Program-made: the position numbers and the translations under genes
The notes under the pieces: generated by a model
Told to the model about the DNA's origin: nothing
Databases searched by the model: none
Seen by the model: the letters and a program-made list of their open reading frames with translations, nothing else
NCBI GenBank assembly: GCA_936450465.1
Contig: OW388300.1
Span: forward strand, 40,518,358 to 40,582,357
Source of the DNA: Gibbula magus
Taxonomy: Eukaryota; Mollusca; Gastropoda; Trochida; Trochidae
Length of the DNA stretch: 64,000 nucleotides
Reading direction: 5' to 3'
Part shown: one piece after another, positions 42,134 to 53,759 of the stretch
How the letters are laid out: every line of letters begins with the position of its first letter
How positions within the stretch are numbered: the stretch's first letter is position 1

Positions 42134-42622
42134 AGGTGCATCCATTGTGTTTCATAAAATTTTATTTAGCTTTGATACCTGCCAATATACGATATGTGAT
42201 GATTTCAGTTCAAATCAGTTCACACAACATGAATATTCATTTCCAATCGCCAAATAAATCACAATTACGAGTTTCAAATTAAAATCGAGCTACACCATTA
42301 TACATGTGCAGAAACCGAAACTCCACGTACCATTTACATGCACAGTAGTTATATGATCTATTAAACATTGTCAGCCTAAAGTTACTTGTTTGTCTGTTGT
42401 AAATAAGTTTCCAAAATTACGTTTAACTAATTGACACGCGCCACATACGATGTATTGTTCGGTTTTCGATCAGAAATCAACACTTTTATGTGTATATGGT
42501 TGGTATATAGACTCTACTATCAACAAAATGGTAATTTACGGTAACAGTCAGAACTTCTCGATAGAATAACACCATTCATAACGTTTGGCACATGTAACCC
42601 CAACAACACAATGGATGTACCT
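42134..42622 (-). mobile_element. MITE family B, copy 2, in the ANKZF1 3' UTR
   Basis: Termini AGGTGCATCCATTGTGTT and AGGTACATCCATTGTGTT (inverted), with TTAA at 42130-42133 and 42623-42626. Interior blocks such as CATTCATAACGTTTGGCACA are the reverse of those in copy 1. It begins 108 bases after the ANKZF1 stop codon. It contains the first AATAAA after that stop (42253-42258). Confidence 0.88.
42253..42258 (+). terminator. candidate ANKZF1 poly(A) signal inside a MITE
   Basis: AATAAA lies 228 bases after the TAG at 42025. I find no AATAAA or ATTAAA between the stop and this point. It belongs to the inserted family B element, so the element probably supplies the transcript's 3' end. Other variant signals could be used instead. 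Confidence 0.5.
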
Positions 42623-42626
42623 TTAA

Positions 42627-43034
42627 GAAAAAATACCATAGGGCTCCTTTCGATTTCTATTACTCAAAATTTATTCCAAGCGTCTGATACATGTGCGAAG
42701 TGAAAGGGATGGCTTCAAACAATGTTCATGCCGTGCGGAACATGTTCCTGTGAAATACGTGGTGCAAGCCGCAAATCACAGGAACATATTCTGCACACTA
42801 AGATGGTGTTCGGGGCCACTCCTGTTCAGAACAAACTTGAGTAAATCAAAAAGAGCAGGCCTCACGAGTATTCCTGAAGAGCTGATCATTCAGGTGCAAT
42901 CGAGAATATCACCAAGATTATGTAGATTTATATGTAGTTCAAACAAAAATAAGTTTTGATGGCTTGTGCTATAACTTTGTGGTGAGCCAAAAAGTCGCAT
43001 TATTCATCCATTATGCTAGGAAGTCAAAAACAAT
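42627..43034. other. no gene seen
   Basis: A short open frame (42693-42959) has no recognisable domain and no start or splice support. It is otherwise featureless. Confidence 0.4.
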
Positions 43035-43388
43035 TAAAAAGGGCCACGTAGACCGTAATATTTTAACCGTCATAGTTTACGGATAAGAAGGGGTGAACTG
43101 TCTAAGTGTTTATAATGATAAAAACATCCTATTGCAAAAACCAATTATCCGTAGTTGTAATAACGATGTTGCGTATAAAACAAAAATTGCATGGTGGCCA
43201 TTTTATTGTGAACACATTTTATTATTTCGAAAGACAAAAACGATCCCCAAGGCTTTAATGAGCCATGTACACTCATTTTTAACTTGATTTTCCGAAGAGA
43301 GAAAGTTGTTTTACGATTGGTGAAATTATTTTTCAAATACATTTCATCGACTTATTTGAGCGAAAAAATGTGCTAATGCCCCTTTAAA
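43035..43388 (-). repeat. MITE family A copy, diverged
   Basis: CCAATTATCCGTAGTTGTAA, ATGGTGGCCATTTTATTGTG and GTGCTAATGCCCCTTTAAA match family A in reverse. The left terminus (AAAAAGGGCCACGTAG) is strongly diverged. Flanking TTAA is present only on the right. Confidence 0.8.
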
Positions 43389-43762
43389 CGGTTACATTTG
43401 AGACCCCTACCTTATTTCACCCCCTCTTATCCTTACTTATTTTTATGTCTTTGCATTAGACGAGCCTTCCTGTATTTTCATACTAGATCAAGGATGCAAA
43501 CTTGTATCTAAACTCCTCAGCATTGCTTCATAGTTGATATCTTCAGGCTCTTCAACAGAACATGTATTTATCCTGTAACTCAGTCACCATGAATGGTTTG
43601 GCAGGGTCCAACTTAACCCTATCAGACCACTAGTCATCTGGACTAGTCCATTTTTTAACGTATTTGTCAAAATCAATTTTTGTTAGCCCAATTCATTACA
43701 TGTCATTTTTTAATCTTGCTCGTCATAATCATAATAGTTATTTGCTAAGCATCTTTTTCACT

Positions 43763-44056
43763 GGGGCCAGATAGTGCAGTCTTAAACTTCTTTGGATCAA
43801 GATGTCTGGGGTGTCAATCCTGTCGGGGCCTGTTATCTTTATCTGCTGTAGAGATCTGTTCTTGGTTTTGGGTGCAATGCTACACTGAAGTTCAGTGCAT
43901 TACCCCCATAGTACGCTAGTTCCAACCGATACTTGCAGGTTTCACCACAATGCATGTCCACAATGGTGTTGCAGGCTTTCCCCCTTTAATATAATACTAT
44001 CAGCCTTGATGTAAGTGAAAATAATCTTGAAAGCGGCGTTGAACCCCAAATCACCT
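43763..44056 (+). repeat. tRNA-derived SINE copy, full length but old
   Basis: GGGGCCAGATAGTGCAGTC head, GTGCAATGCTACACTGAAG body and TCTTGAAAGCGGCGTTGAAC tail. The B-box is mutated (GTGTCAATCC) and the CTCA tail is eroded, so it is an old copy. Confidence 0.85.
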
Positions 44057-44762
44057 TTTTTTCACCTGGCTAGCAGTCTAGTGCTAATTTCTAATCCGGT
44101 TTGCTACTCAGTAATACAGACACCCCAGAACGATTCTTATTCTGATTTTTGAAGTAAAATGATAAGAGTAAATAGTTTAATAACTAATTAATTTCTCTAT
44201 GAATTTAAATATTGCTCATGTCATTAAATTTGAATTTACCATGGTTTTGCAAATTGTAAGTAGTCATTTGAAATTATTATTTTTGTCACATTATTGAATG
44301 ATATCAATGGTATTTGACATAAAGAACCTGCCGCCATTACTTGAAATATTTATGAGAGGATATGTTGTATGGGTATTTTAAATCATTCCTATTTTTCCAT
44401 TTAATTTTCTCATTCCACATTATGCACATATTCTAAATAATTTGTCATAAATGCAAATATTCAAACAATAAATTTTAAAGGAAACAAACATATAAAAGAT
44501 TCTTCATTGAATATCTGAAGATCAAAATACTTCCATTTTGTTTGTGTGCACGACATGAAACGAGAAAAATGTTGTATTTACACTACTGGTAATTTTATGT
44601 ACTGATAGAATATGCGCAAAGAAACAAATAATTTCTCATTAGACCAATCAACACTGTTTCAACAAAATTTCCACATAGAAAGCATCAAGGAATGGCTTCA
44701 CTTCTCATTATTTTCATCATTTAATGAATTGTTCCTGGTCTTTGTCAAATGATCAAATCTTA

Positions 44763-45065
44763 AAGGGGCAGTAGCACATTTTTTGGAAATTTTATTTTTT
44801 CAAATTTCCCATTTATAATTTAAAATTTATGCTATTTATATTTACTTTAGAGGGTTAAACATCTTATTATATAAACCAATTATCCATAGTGGTAATAACG
44901 GTGTTGCGCATAAAGCAAAAATTGCATGGCGGCCATTTTATTGTGAACACATTTTATTATTTTGAATGACAAAAACGATTCCCACAGCTTTACGGAACCA
45001 TGTACACTTATTTTTTAACATGATTTTCCAAAGGGAGAAGGTTGTTTTACTTTTAATGACATTTC
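44763..45065 (-). repeat. MITE family A copy, truncated at right
   Basis: It starts after a TTAA with AGGGGCAGTAGCACATT and matches the family through CCATGTACACTTATTTTTTA and TTGTTTTACTTTTAATGACA. It lacks the right terminal repeat. Confidence 0.82.
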
Positions 45066-45340
45066 ACTTCCATAAAATACACCAATGAAACCCTCTTTTA
45101 AAATCACTTACTCATTTCCTAGTTTCTCTAACAGTAAAAGTCATAAATGTATTGTAGATCATCATCATATTTATTGATGGATGTATGGTTTGTGAAAATA
45201 TTTAAAAGTGTAACAATAATTAACATGTTATATATGTTGTGATATTATTTATGTTATAGGAATAGAAAGGTCTGGCAGCATTTAATCACACTTCTTGTTA
45301 CCAGTGTAGAGATGTTCAGTCCCATTGATGTTGCTAAAGT

Positions 45341-45342
<2 letters not shown>

Positions 45343-45433
<91 letters not shown>
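45343..45433 (+). repeat. (AT)n microsatellite, about 91 bases
   Basis: A pure AT run. It can extrude as a cruciform and is probably length-variable. A minus-strand Tyr-Ile open frame across it is not a gene. Flanking 45600-45770 repeats 45430-45600 loosely (CTGAAAGAAA[T]TG..GCAAGGAAAA). Confidence 0.95.
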
Positions 45434-45439
<6 letters not shown>

Positions 45440-45799
45440 CTCCTGTAAGTGAATGCTTTGTATATGTGGTCTGAAAGAAATGTTGCAAGGAAAAATCGTT
45501 TGTAGTTGATGTGCTATTATAGTGTTGTGATGTTAATGCTTATCATATTGAAGATATGTTAAAATGAGTTATATTAAGACAATCTGTATTGTTTTCTTTA
45601 TGATCAAAGATAAGATAATTTAGAGTAGAGTATTTTTGTTATTTGTGTAAGCAGATGTTTTGTTTACATGTTCTGAAAGAAATTGTGCAAGGAAAATCAT
45701 TTGTAGTTAATGTGATATTATATTGTTGTGATGTTAATGCATATTATGTTAAGTTCTATTAAGACAACTTAAATAAGACAATCTGCAATGTTTTCTTAA

Positions 45800-46022
45800 A
45801 GGGACACTGCGTCGAGGATAAAAATGAGATCACTTTTATCTGCTTATGCTGGTTAACTTGTCTGCTAATGAATTACGCTTCACTTCACTGTCTATATGCA
45901 GTAGTTTTATTACTAATTACTTCAATTGTCTGAAATTGGGGGTCTGTGACTCGTTACCAGACACGTTAATCAGCATAGGTAGATAAATTTGATCTCATAT
46001 TTATCCTTGACGCGGTGTCCCT
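45800..46022. mobile_element. MITE family C, TTAA target duplication
   Basis: The left terminus, AGGGACACTGCGTCGAGGAT followed by AAAAATGAGATCA, is matched inverted at the right end by TGATCTCATATTTATCC then TTGACGCGGTGTCCCT. TTAA lies at 45796-45799 and 46023-46026. It is 223 bp and non-coding. A third unrelated TTAA-flanked family in one window. Confidence 0.88.
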
Positions 46023-46026
46023 TTAA

Positions 46027-46924
46027 TGAGCAAATATGAGATAAATCATTGTAACGTATTTTGGTCATTTAAATGACTTCTACCACTAAGATTATGCCAG
46101 TCAGTATTTGTTATTTCAGTTTATTAATAATTAGTGCTAGAAATACATTGTTTTATTTGGTGGTAAATGATGATTGCAGAATAAAAACAACTTTGTATAC
46201 AGATATGCCTTTTAATGATATTAGATGTTTCAATAATGTTTCATTCTTGAATTTTAAGGTTTCATATTCTTTATTATTACAATCAAGTGCAATCATATGG
46301 GGGTTGGCATTTTTTATATGCCCTAGCACAAAATATCACTTTTTCATGGCAATGTAACATCATAAAAATGTTATTACGTCTAGCGTTGACTTTGACGTTG
46401 CATTCTAAATGTAGCGACATACGGTAACCAGCCCATGCTTGAAAGTAGATTTTACCTTATTTCCTTAATTTCGTGGCTTCGCTAAAAAATAGAACTTCGT
46501 GGTCTTGTGACAAGCCTGAAAATTATTATTTCCCGAGCGAGAGAGATGGATATACCCATATTCAGGCACAAGTGTCCTAAACATAGTGTGACATAGACAA
46601 GACTCTTCACAGGATAATAAGGAGGACACACAAATTTGCTATCGGTCATCCTGACTGACCACACTGCAAAGTCAAATGGATACTACCACTAAATTGAGAA
46701 AAATTAAAATCATGCAGTGATCAACTATTTGCAACAACATGATCGCCACAAGCAAATCCATCAGCAATTTTCTTTCTTATACTACTGAAATGGGCAGCAG
46801 AATGCAGGATGGTAGATTGAAGATGACCTCCACTAAGGACATCCACAAGCATCCACAAGTGATGAGCAAGTCAATACTGTGTACAGCAGGATCTTGGGAG
46901 AGAGATCCCTTAAATTACAGATAC
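46027..46924. other. no gene seen
   Basis: AT-rich sequence with short open frames and no recognisable domain, tRNA or repeat family. Confidence 0.4.
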
Positions 46925-46927
46925 TAA

Positions 46928-47218
46928 AGCCATGTTTATACGGCGAGCGTTTGCATATGAGTAAATCGTTACACATATGCAAATTTGTTCATATGAGGAA
47001 AATTCGCCGTATGGACGCATTTGCACATATGTATATTTTACTACCGTAAGCAAATGTTTCACTACCGTAATCAATTTTGCACTTAGTCCGATTGCCCATT
47101 TGCCTAGGCAGAAATTTAACACGTATGAACGCATAGTAAATTTACTTTTACTCACGTGTGTATATAACTACCATAAGCAATATTGCATGTGTGCAAAGTT
47201 CGCCGTATAAAAAGGGCT
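46928..47218. mobile_element. Harbinger-like MITE with TAA target duplication
   Basis: Termini AGCCATGTTTATACGGCGA and AGCCCTTTTTATACGGCGA (inverted), flanked by TAA at 46925-46927 and 47219-47221. The interior is rich in CATATG and ACTACCGTAAGCAA motifs. It is 291 bp and non-coding. A 3-bp TAA/TWA duplication fits the PIF/Harbinger or ISL2EU types. Confidence 0.8.
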
Positions 47219-47474
47219 TAAGAATAGTATTATATTGGGTATAAAGGTATAGGTATTTGGTCAGAGCAAACTACTTTGACATGGGTGTTACAGATGAGCA
47301 AGCTCAATTCTTGTTCACTTCCCGACAGTAGTTAAATATTCTTAGGAGGTTAGTAACACATGAGCCATCATCAGTCTAAGATCCAGAACAAATAATAGAA
47401 ACTTTGAAGTGCTTCCTCATCTCTTTGCTCCCTCGTTGAGATCCAAAGGGTTTCTATCCTTTCTCTTAACTTAA

Positions 47475-47828
47475 AGGGGCAGTAGCACGTTTTTTCGCTT
47501 AAATAAGTCGACGAAATGTATTTGAAAAATAATGTCACTAATAGTAAAACACCCTTCTCTCTTCGGAAAATCAAGTTAAAAATGAGTGTACATGGTTCCG
47601 TAAATCCATGGGAATCGTTTTTGTCATTCAAAATAATAAAATGTGTTCACAATAAAATGGCCTCCATGCAATTTTTGCTTTATACGCAACAGCATTATTA
47701 CCACTCCGGATAATTGGTTTGTGTAATAGGATTTTTTACCCTCTAAAGTAAATATAAATGACATAAACTATCATTATAAATGGGAAATTCGAAAAAATAA
47801 AATTTGTAAAAAACGTGCTACTGCCCCT
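47475..47828 (+). mobile_element. MITE family A, best complete copy, TTAA target duplication
   Basis: Termini AGGGGCAGTAGCACGTTTTT and its inverted form at the right. TTAA is at 47471-47474 and 47829-47832. It is 354 bp. It contains TCACTAATAGTAAAACACCC, CTCTCTTCGGAAAATCAAG, GTACATGGTTCCGTAAA and CAATAAAATGGCC. It serves as the reference for the other copies. Open frames of about 60-90 residues on both strands recur in every copy and are by-products. Confidence 0.93.
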
Positions 47829-48440
47829 TTAAGTCCTATCCCGTGGTCGTGTTCATCATTTAAGGAGCAATGATGAGATTATCAGTGCTAGTCTTTGGTG
47901 GAAGTGGGGAACGTTTCTTATGTGTTGTAATTTCAATGCTTCAACGTGTGTTTTATTCATTTTGGGAGATTATGTTGAAAAGTGAAGCAGACTCAGCCTA
48001 AGCAGAGGAAACCTATCTCTAATCACTTTGTCCAGATGAGACTTCGATGTTTTTGAATGGGCCTCTATAGTAGGTAGTAAGTTGATTGTAATGTACAGCA
48101 TACCCTTCTTGCAACAAGAAACGGACCCTACGTCAGTGTCTACAATTAACCATATATATGTAGCTTGAATACGGTAACCTATTTTGCTGCATATACTAGA
48201 CTACGATGGCCACGATTTCAACATTTATGGAAAATCACCACTCGTCTTGTAAATGGTGATCATAGATCCAAATCGACATTGTCACAAGAGATTTCAATCG
48301 ACAGCATCATCCTATGTCACTTTAACTTATACAGTGGAATTTTTTTCTCTCTCAAATTTATGTTCATTATTTATGAGTGGCTTCCTTATTTTGTATACAG
48401 GTTAAAATACGATATTTATTAATTATCCAAATGGTATTTA

Positions 48441-48600
48441 AAGGCGATGTAGTACATCGTTCTAACTGAAATAACATGCTCAGACAAAAAGGCAAATAAG
48501 AGTTACCATTCTTAAATTAATACAAAGACTATGGTTTGGTTAAACCATGAGAGTCCGTTTCCCATTGAGTGGTCATTTTAAAGGGTTCACATTAAATATT
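48441..48600 (+). repeat. fragment of the 1676-2140 element type
   Basis: AAAGGCGATGTAGTACATC, ACAAAAAGGCAAATAAGAGT and TTTCCCATTGAGTGGTCAT parallel 1680-1860. Only one end is kept. Confidence 0.6.
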
Positions 48601-48854
48601 GTTTGTTCAGGTATGGGATTCTGTTTAGGACAACGATTGTGGAAATAGGCTTCATTTTCTTTTATAAACGAAGTGAACCAATAAAGTATATATGATCATA
48701 TAAAATTGTCTTCAGTGTTTATTTACCTGGGCGACATGGAATAAATGTTATGTATATGTTAGAAAAAAAGAAGTAATAACGTTGATGGACTAAATTTTGG
48801 TAAAACTGCTTGAAGCGTTACATTGGAATTTCATGAGACACAATAAGTGTCAGG

Positions 48855-50289
48855 ATATGACGACATATTCAACCAGCTCAACCCCATCAATTCCCAAGCC
48901 CTATGTGCCAGAGCCACAATCAAGATCCACAAAAACCCACCAAAGACTAGGATCCTAGTTTGATCCAGAGGATCAGTATTCTACAACACCGCCCAGTTCC
49001 TTTCCCGTCTCTTAGCACCCTTAGGTAAAGAAGGTAAGTCCTACATCAGCGACTCTTCATCTTTCGTCAACCAGCTCAAGGAAGCAAAACTCACAGGAAC
49101 CATGGTCAGCTACGACGTTATCGACCTCTTCACCTCTGCAAGAAGCCTTAGAAGTACTACGATCCAAGCTCCACACCTGCATTGACCAGCTCGACACCAA
49201 GTTAACCATCAACAGCATCATCAACCTCGCATCCAGCTGCTTCGAAACTTCCTACTTTACCTTCAATGACAAGATCTGCAATCCACGGACTTCCAATTGG
49301 CTCACCGCTATCCCCTCTCATAACAGAGATCTTCATGACATCCTTCGAAGAATCGGCGCTCTTCAATGCTCCATTTCAGCCTCAATGCTTGTTCCGCAAG
49401 GTAGATGACACCTTCACAACGTTAGCCCAACATGATGATTCAAACCATCTCCTACAACATCTGAACGCTCAGCATCCAAGAATCCAGTTCACCATGAAAA
49501 CAGAAACTGGCCATCCCCCCCCCCCCCCCCCCCCCCCCCCTTCTTAGATGTCTCCTTGCAAGCCACAGAGCATGGACTTAAAGCAAGCCAACACGCACCG
49601 ACCAGTACATCCACTACAATTCCTGCCACCACCCTCAAATCAAACAAGCCATTATAACCACACTCACAAGACGTGCCAAATCCATTTGTCATCCCGACGC
49701 CCTCAATCAAGAGCTACAACATCTGAAGAACACATTCACCTCACTCAATGGATATCCTGGAGGCCTAGTCACCAAGACCATCAACAAAACACTCACCATC
49801 AGAGACATCCCCCCACAAGCATGAACCATCGCCAATCCGGGTCACAATTCCCTACATCGGCCCCCTCAGCCACAAGAGCGCTCGCTCATCAAGAACAAAG
49901 CCAGCATAGATGTAACATTCACCAGCGGCATGACCCTCAAGCAACTACTCAAAGCCAACGGCAGAGGAACCAGCCCCAACCCAAGAGGATGCATCTACAA
50001 AATTCAATGTCATTGTGGCCAAGAGTACATCGGAGAAATGCTACGATCAAGGATCAAGGAACACCAAGCGTCTGTCAACAAACTTGACCAGAAATCCGCC
50101 CTATCTGAGCATACCCTGAATAACAAGGATCACATCATCGATTGGGAAGCTACCAAAGTCCTGTCAACCAACAACAACAACTGGCGCCAAAGAAAACTCC
50201 AAGAAGCGATTGACACTCGAAGGGATCAACCTGCAATAAACCGCGATCAAGGCATCATCCTATCATGTGCTTGGGATTCACTTATCTAG
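48855..50289 (+). mobile_element. Penelope-like element, decayed: reverse transcriptase plus GIY-YIG endonuclease
   Basis: Conceptual reading across several shifts and stops gives, in order: IKIHKNPPKTR (PLE-type RT motif), SRGSVFYNTAQFL, MVSYDVIDLFT (catalytic D motif), GLPIGSPLSPLITEIFM, RKVDDTF (the YVDD box, first residue changed), LNAQHPRIQFTME-like then FLDV, IPYIGPLSHKSAR, and a GIY-YIG domain GCIYKIQCHCGQEYIGE...RIKEH. This RT plus C-terminal GIY-YIG arrangement is the hallmark of Penelope-like elements. The body is interrupted by in-frame stops near 48961, frameshifts near 49140 and 49260-49400, and a 26-C tract (49515-49540) that replaces coding sequence. It is inactive. The region is GC-richer than its surroundings, so it is either a young insert since inactivated or one with conserved codon use. 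Confidence 0.88.
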
Positions 50290-51090
50290 AACTTCTATCT
50301 CCTGTCGGGGGAAATATCCGAGGAGCACCCAACCAAATCCAAGTATCCCAACCATCCATCCATCCACTCCTGTCGGAGCAAATTATCCGAGGAGTCCCCA
50401 CCAATCAACACCTATCAGCTCCAAACACCATCCAACAACTTCAAAGCCACCCACATCAACAATTGACCTCTCTTCCAATCAACTGTAAATATTGTTGGTT
50501 TTACAATTTCAATAAAGCCAATTGGCCTCCCTCGTTCCTTCACGTGTGTTTATTTACATCTTCAATAAAGCCTACAGGCCTTTGTTTATCTACTTACTCC
50601 CATTCATGTTTGTATTGCAAATCCTCATCATTCTCATGCTTCATCTCCATTGTGTTTATATTGCAAATCCCCATTGTATACCATTCTCATGTATTGTAAT
50701 CTCTCTGATTGACTTCCTTCACCATTGTTTTGTTTGCTATATAAATGTACTATATGTTTATCCACCACTCAAGTACCTTCTCCCCTCATGCTTGTGTGCA
50801 AATCCTCATTGTATACCATTCCCATGCTTTAACCCCCTCATGTTTTTATTGCAAATCATTGTATAACATTTCCATGCTTTAACCCCCTCATGTTTGTATT
50901 GCAAATCCTCATTGTATACCATTCTCGCGCTTTACCCCTCTCGTGATTGTATTACAAATCCCCTTTGTAAACCAGTCTCATGCATGTTAATCTCCCTGAT
51001 TGAGTTTCTTCACCAGTGTTTTGTTTGCTATATAAATGTATCATATATTGTTATTTCCTTAAATTCCACCTGATGAAAGAGTGAGTATGT
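50290..51090 (+). repeat. 3' region of the Penelope-like element with internal repeats
   Basis: Repeated pieces are ATTTCAATAAAGCC / CTTCAATAAAGCC, TTGTATTGCAAATCCTCATT (about five times), CATTGTATACCATTCTCATG and TGTTTTGTTTGCTATATAAA (twice). CACCTGATGAAAGAGTGAG near 51066 resembles the CTGATGAAG motif near PLE ends. The right limit is a guess. Confidence 0.5.
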
Positions 51091-51562
51091 ACTTGCTATC
51101 CAGCTGTTATCCAGAAAATCTTCCTGTTCTTAGGATATGCTATGTTTTGGTGTTTTATATACAATGTAAAAACAATTGAAGATAAAAACAACAAGTTTAT
51201 GGTATTACAAAGCAGTTGCCTGTAAAACAATTCTTTATTATTCAGGGCCTAGAGTTTGGAAGTTTTGCAAAGATAGTCGTGGGTACCATTCGTTAACACT
51301 GATTTAAGACTTTCTCAGCGCTAAAAGAGCTTCGAAAACCTTGGCCCTGCGTTGGTAAAATCTATCATGAGTTTATAGTTGCTGTGAGTTGCGAACTGTC
51401 AGAAGAGCTACTGCTTTATCTTGAAAACAGACTTAGGTTTCTTATGTACTATATACACTTCTTAATTACCTGAAAATCTGTAAGATCGTTCACTTAACAT
51501 TCATGAGTTCAGTGAATAGTTTACATTATTTTTTTTTTCATTTGTCACTCCATATACCTTAA

Positions 51563-51872
51563 AGGGGCAGTAGCACGTTTTTTATTGAAATAAGTCGATG
51601 AAATGAATTTGAAAAATAATGTCACCAATAGTAAAACATCCTTCTCTCTTCGGAAAATTAAGTTAAAAATGAGTGTACATGGTTCCGTAAAGCCATGGGA
51701 ATCGTTTGTCAATAAAATGGCCGCCATGTATGTTTTGCTTTATACGCAACACCGTTTTTACAGCTACGGTTAATTGATTTGTTTAATACAATGTTTTACC
51801 CTCTAAGGTAAATATAAATGACATAAACTATCATTATAAATGGGAAATTTGCAAAAACGTGCTACTGCCCCT
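51563..51872 (+). mobile_element. MITE family A copy with both termini, TTAA target duplication
   Basis: Both AGGGGCAGTAGCACG termini and both TTAA sites are present (51559-51562 and 51873-51876). It has an internal deletion relative to 47475-47828 around the CATTCAAAATAATAAAATG block. It is non-coding. Confidence 0.92.
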
Positions 51873-51879
51873 TTAAGCA

Positions 51880-53690
51880 ATTACTTATAATTCATTATAA
51901 TTCTCAGCATTCTTTCCATTACATATTAAATTGGCCACGCCATTCGCACTTGCTATTTTGGTGATGTTTGTATACCGCTGCATCAGTTTGGTAGTTCGGT
52001 AATATAAAACATCTTATCTTTACATTACATCGTAACCTTTTGGAACTGCATCTGATCAATTATTAGTCTACTTTGATTTTTTTTTTCGGAAAATCAAGCA
52101 GAATTGTTTTTAAAAATGCATCAACGATGCTGAATTAGAAAGCAGGATTATTGCGAGCAATGGTTCGTTGATTTTGTTGAACTGAATCGTTTGCTATACT
52201 AATCTATGTTAAAGAAAATACAGGTATCACTTGCTATATAACGCTGTTAGAATCTACGCCAAAACGTCGTATTTCACTGCAATACAGACGTCGTAAATTC
52301 ATAGAGTTGTATTCCTATTGCCAACATTTAGTTAATGTATGATGGTCCATGACCTACAAATACACGATTGCAACATCCATTTGAACTGTACAGACAGGAA
52401 CGGGTACAACAACAACAACAACTACTGTCATGTGTTATATTGAAGACATGTAGAGAAAACTTGTGATTTGCCAGTGCGAGCAATCTGCATTGAAAATGGA
52501 TTGTATATAAGGCGAATACATAGTTTGCTTATCCTCCAACCATGATTTTGACCATGATTTTGATTTTGTAAATAAAATGCTACTCAGAATCCTACCAAAT
52601 GTAAACGTTACCAAATTGACCCCCACCTTAAAAACGTTGCCAGAATTTACCACTGAACTCAAAAAGGGACAATTACACATTTTATCTTGTATGGCCTAAT
52701 CGAGATACAATAAAACCTGTGCTACCGTTTTGACAGAACATGGTTATTATAATGAGAAAATGAATGCAATCAGTTGGTTCTTGGAAAACCGTTTGACATC
52801 AAATACTAAGTACATTGTCATAAATTTAAATAACAAACTCGATTAACTGAATCAAAATAAATTTATTTCTACGTTGTACAATAGCTGAGTTAAGTATATA
52901 GTAACACTGAACAGTTTAGTTTATCTACAAGTTGGTTATCTTTCCCCGCGTGTTTGCGCGTGCCAGATGATGTGAAGCGCCACCTGTTACCGGATAAGGG
53001 AACGGGATTGGCTCATGGTTCGTGGACTGTCCGCCATGTGGCGTTCTCTCACTCCTTCGTAAGCTAGTGTAGATAGTAACACACAACTGGTGTGTTCTGA
53101 AACATGTGGCAGATTACAAACACATAGCTGGACGCTTGGATGCACGCAGGCCTATGAATGTTTTATTACTGAATTAATAAAATACAGGATTTTCTTCTTT
53201 TTTTTCAAAATTAAAATATTTCGAGCGGTTTGTTTTGGAATACTTGTCAATGAAGGAAGTGTGTTCAAATAAAAAACATTTTAAATGTTGACCATCGATT
53301 TTAGATATACCGAATTTTGAGAATTGTTGAAATATTTATATAGTTTATCATATGCAAGCCTGATAATATCTGAATATAACGAACAACGAACAGGCAGTCA
53401 CAGGAATCGTAGCAAGCATAACATTATAGGGAATCTCAATCGCTTTTCATGAAGCATTTTAACATTCAAAACGTTTTGTTGAATCAACTGTCAATTTGTT
53501 CTTAAAATATACAAACAGTAAAGGGCTAAGCACACATCATTGATGGACAGCAATGAGTTTAAAGGTAGTATATTTTCCCTAATCTTATGCATGTATTCGA
53601 ACCATTTATACACTCTAATAAGAGAAGAGCAATAATCTTCCAATTTATTACTTACTTATATAAACTTTAGATAGTAATACAGGCGTATAA
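51880..53690. other. no gene recognised
   Basis: Mostly AT-rich. A small GC-richer patch at 52940-53070 contains an inverted CCAAT box (GATTGGCTC near 53009) and could be a decayed or distant promoter, but no coding exon follows. CTACTCAGAATCC near 52569 echoes 41052, an old shared repeat. Confidence 0.35.
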
Positions 53691-53759
53691 AACGGTTTCC
53701 GTGGTCGATTTCCGTATTGCACGGTAAATTCCGGATAGCACTTCCTAAAACATCCTTTT

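Noticed and set aside
42693..42959. 88-residue plus-strand frame
   Set aside because: It has no recognisable domain, no splice support and no poly(A) signal nearby. It was not called as a gene.
45282..45488. Minus-strand frame with a Tyr-Ile repeat
   Set aside because: It is the translation of the AT microsatellite.
47371..47713. Overlapping frames on both strands, repeated near 43145, 51545 and 59144
   Set aside because: The same peptides recur wherever MITE family A occurs. They arise from the element and have no domain.
49266..50699. Several overlapping plus-strand frames as host genes
   Set aside because: They carry Penelope-like RT and GIY-YIG motifs, or are other-frame shadows and 3' repeats.
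52940..53080. Isolated promoter-like GC-richer patch with an inverted CCAAT box
   Set aside because: No coding exon or splice donor of quality follows. It was kept only as a note.
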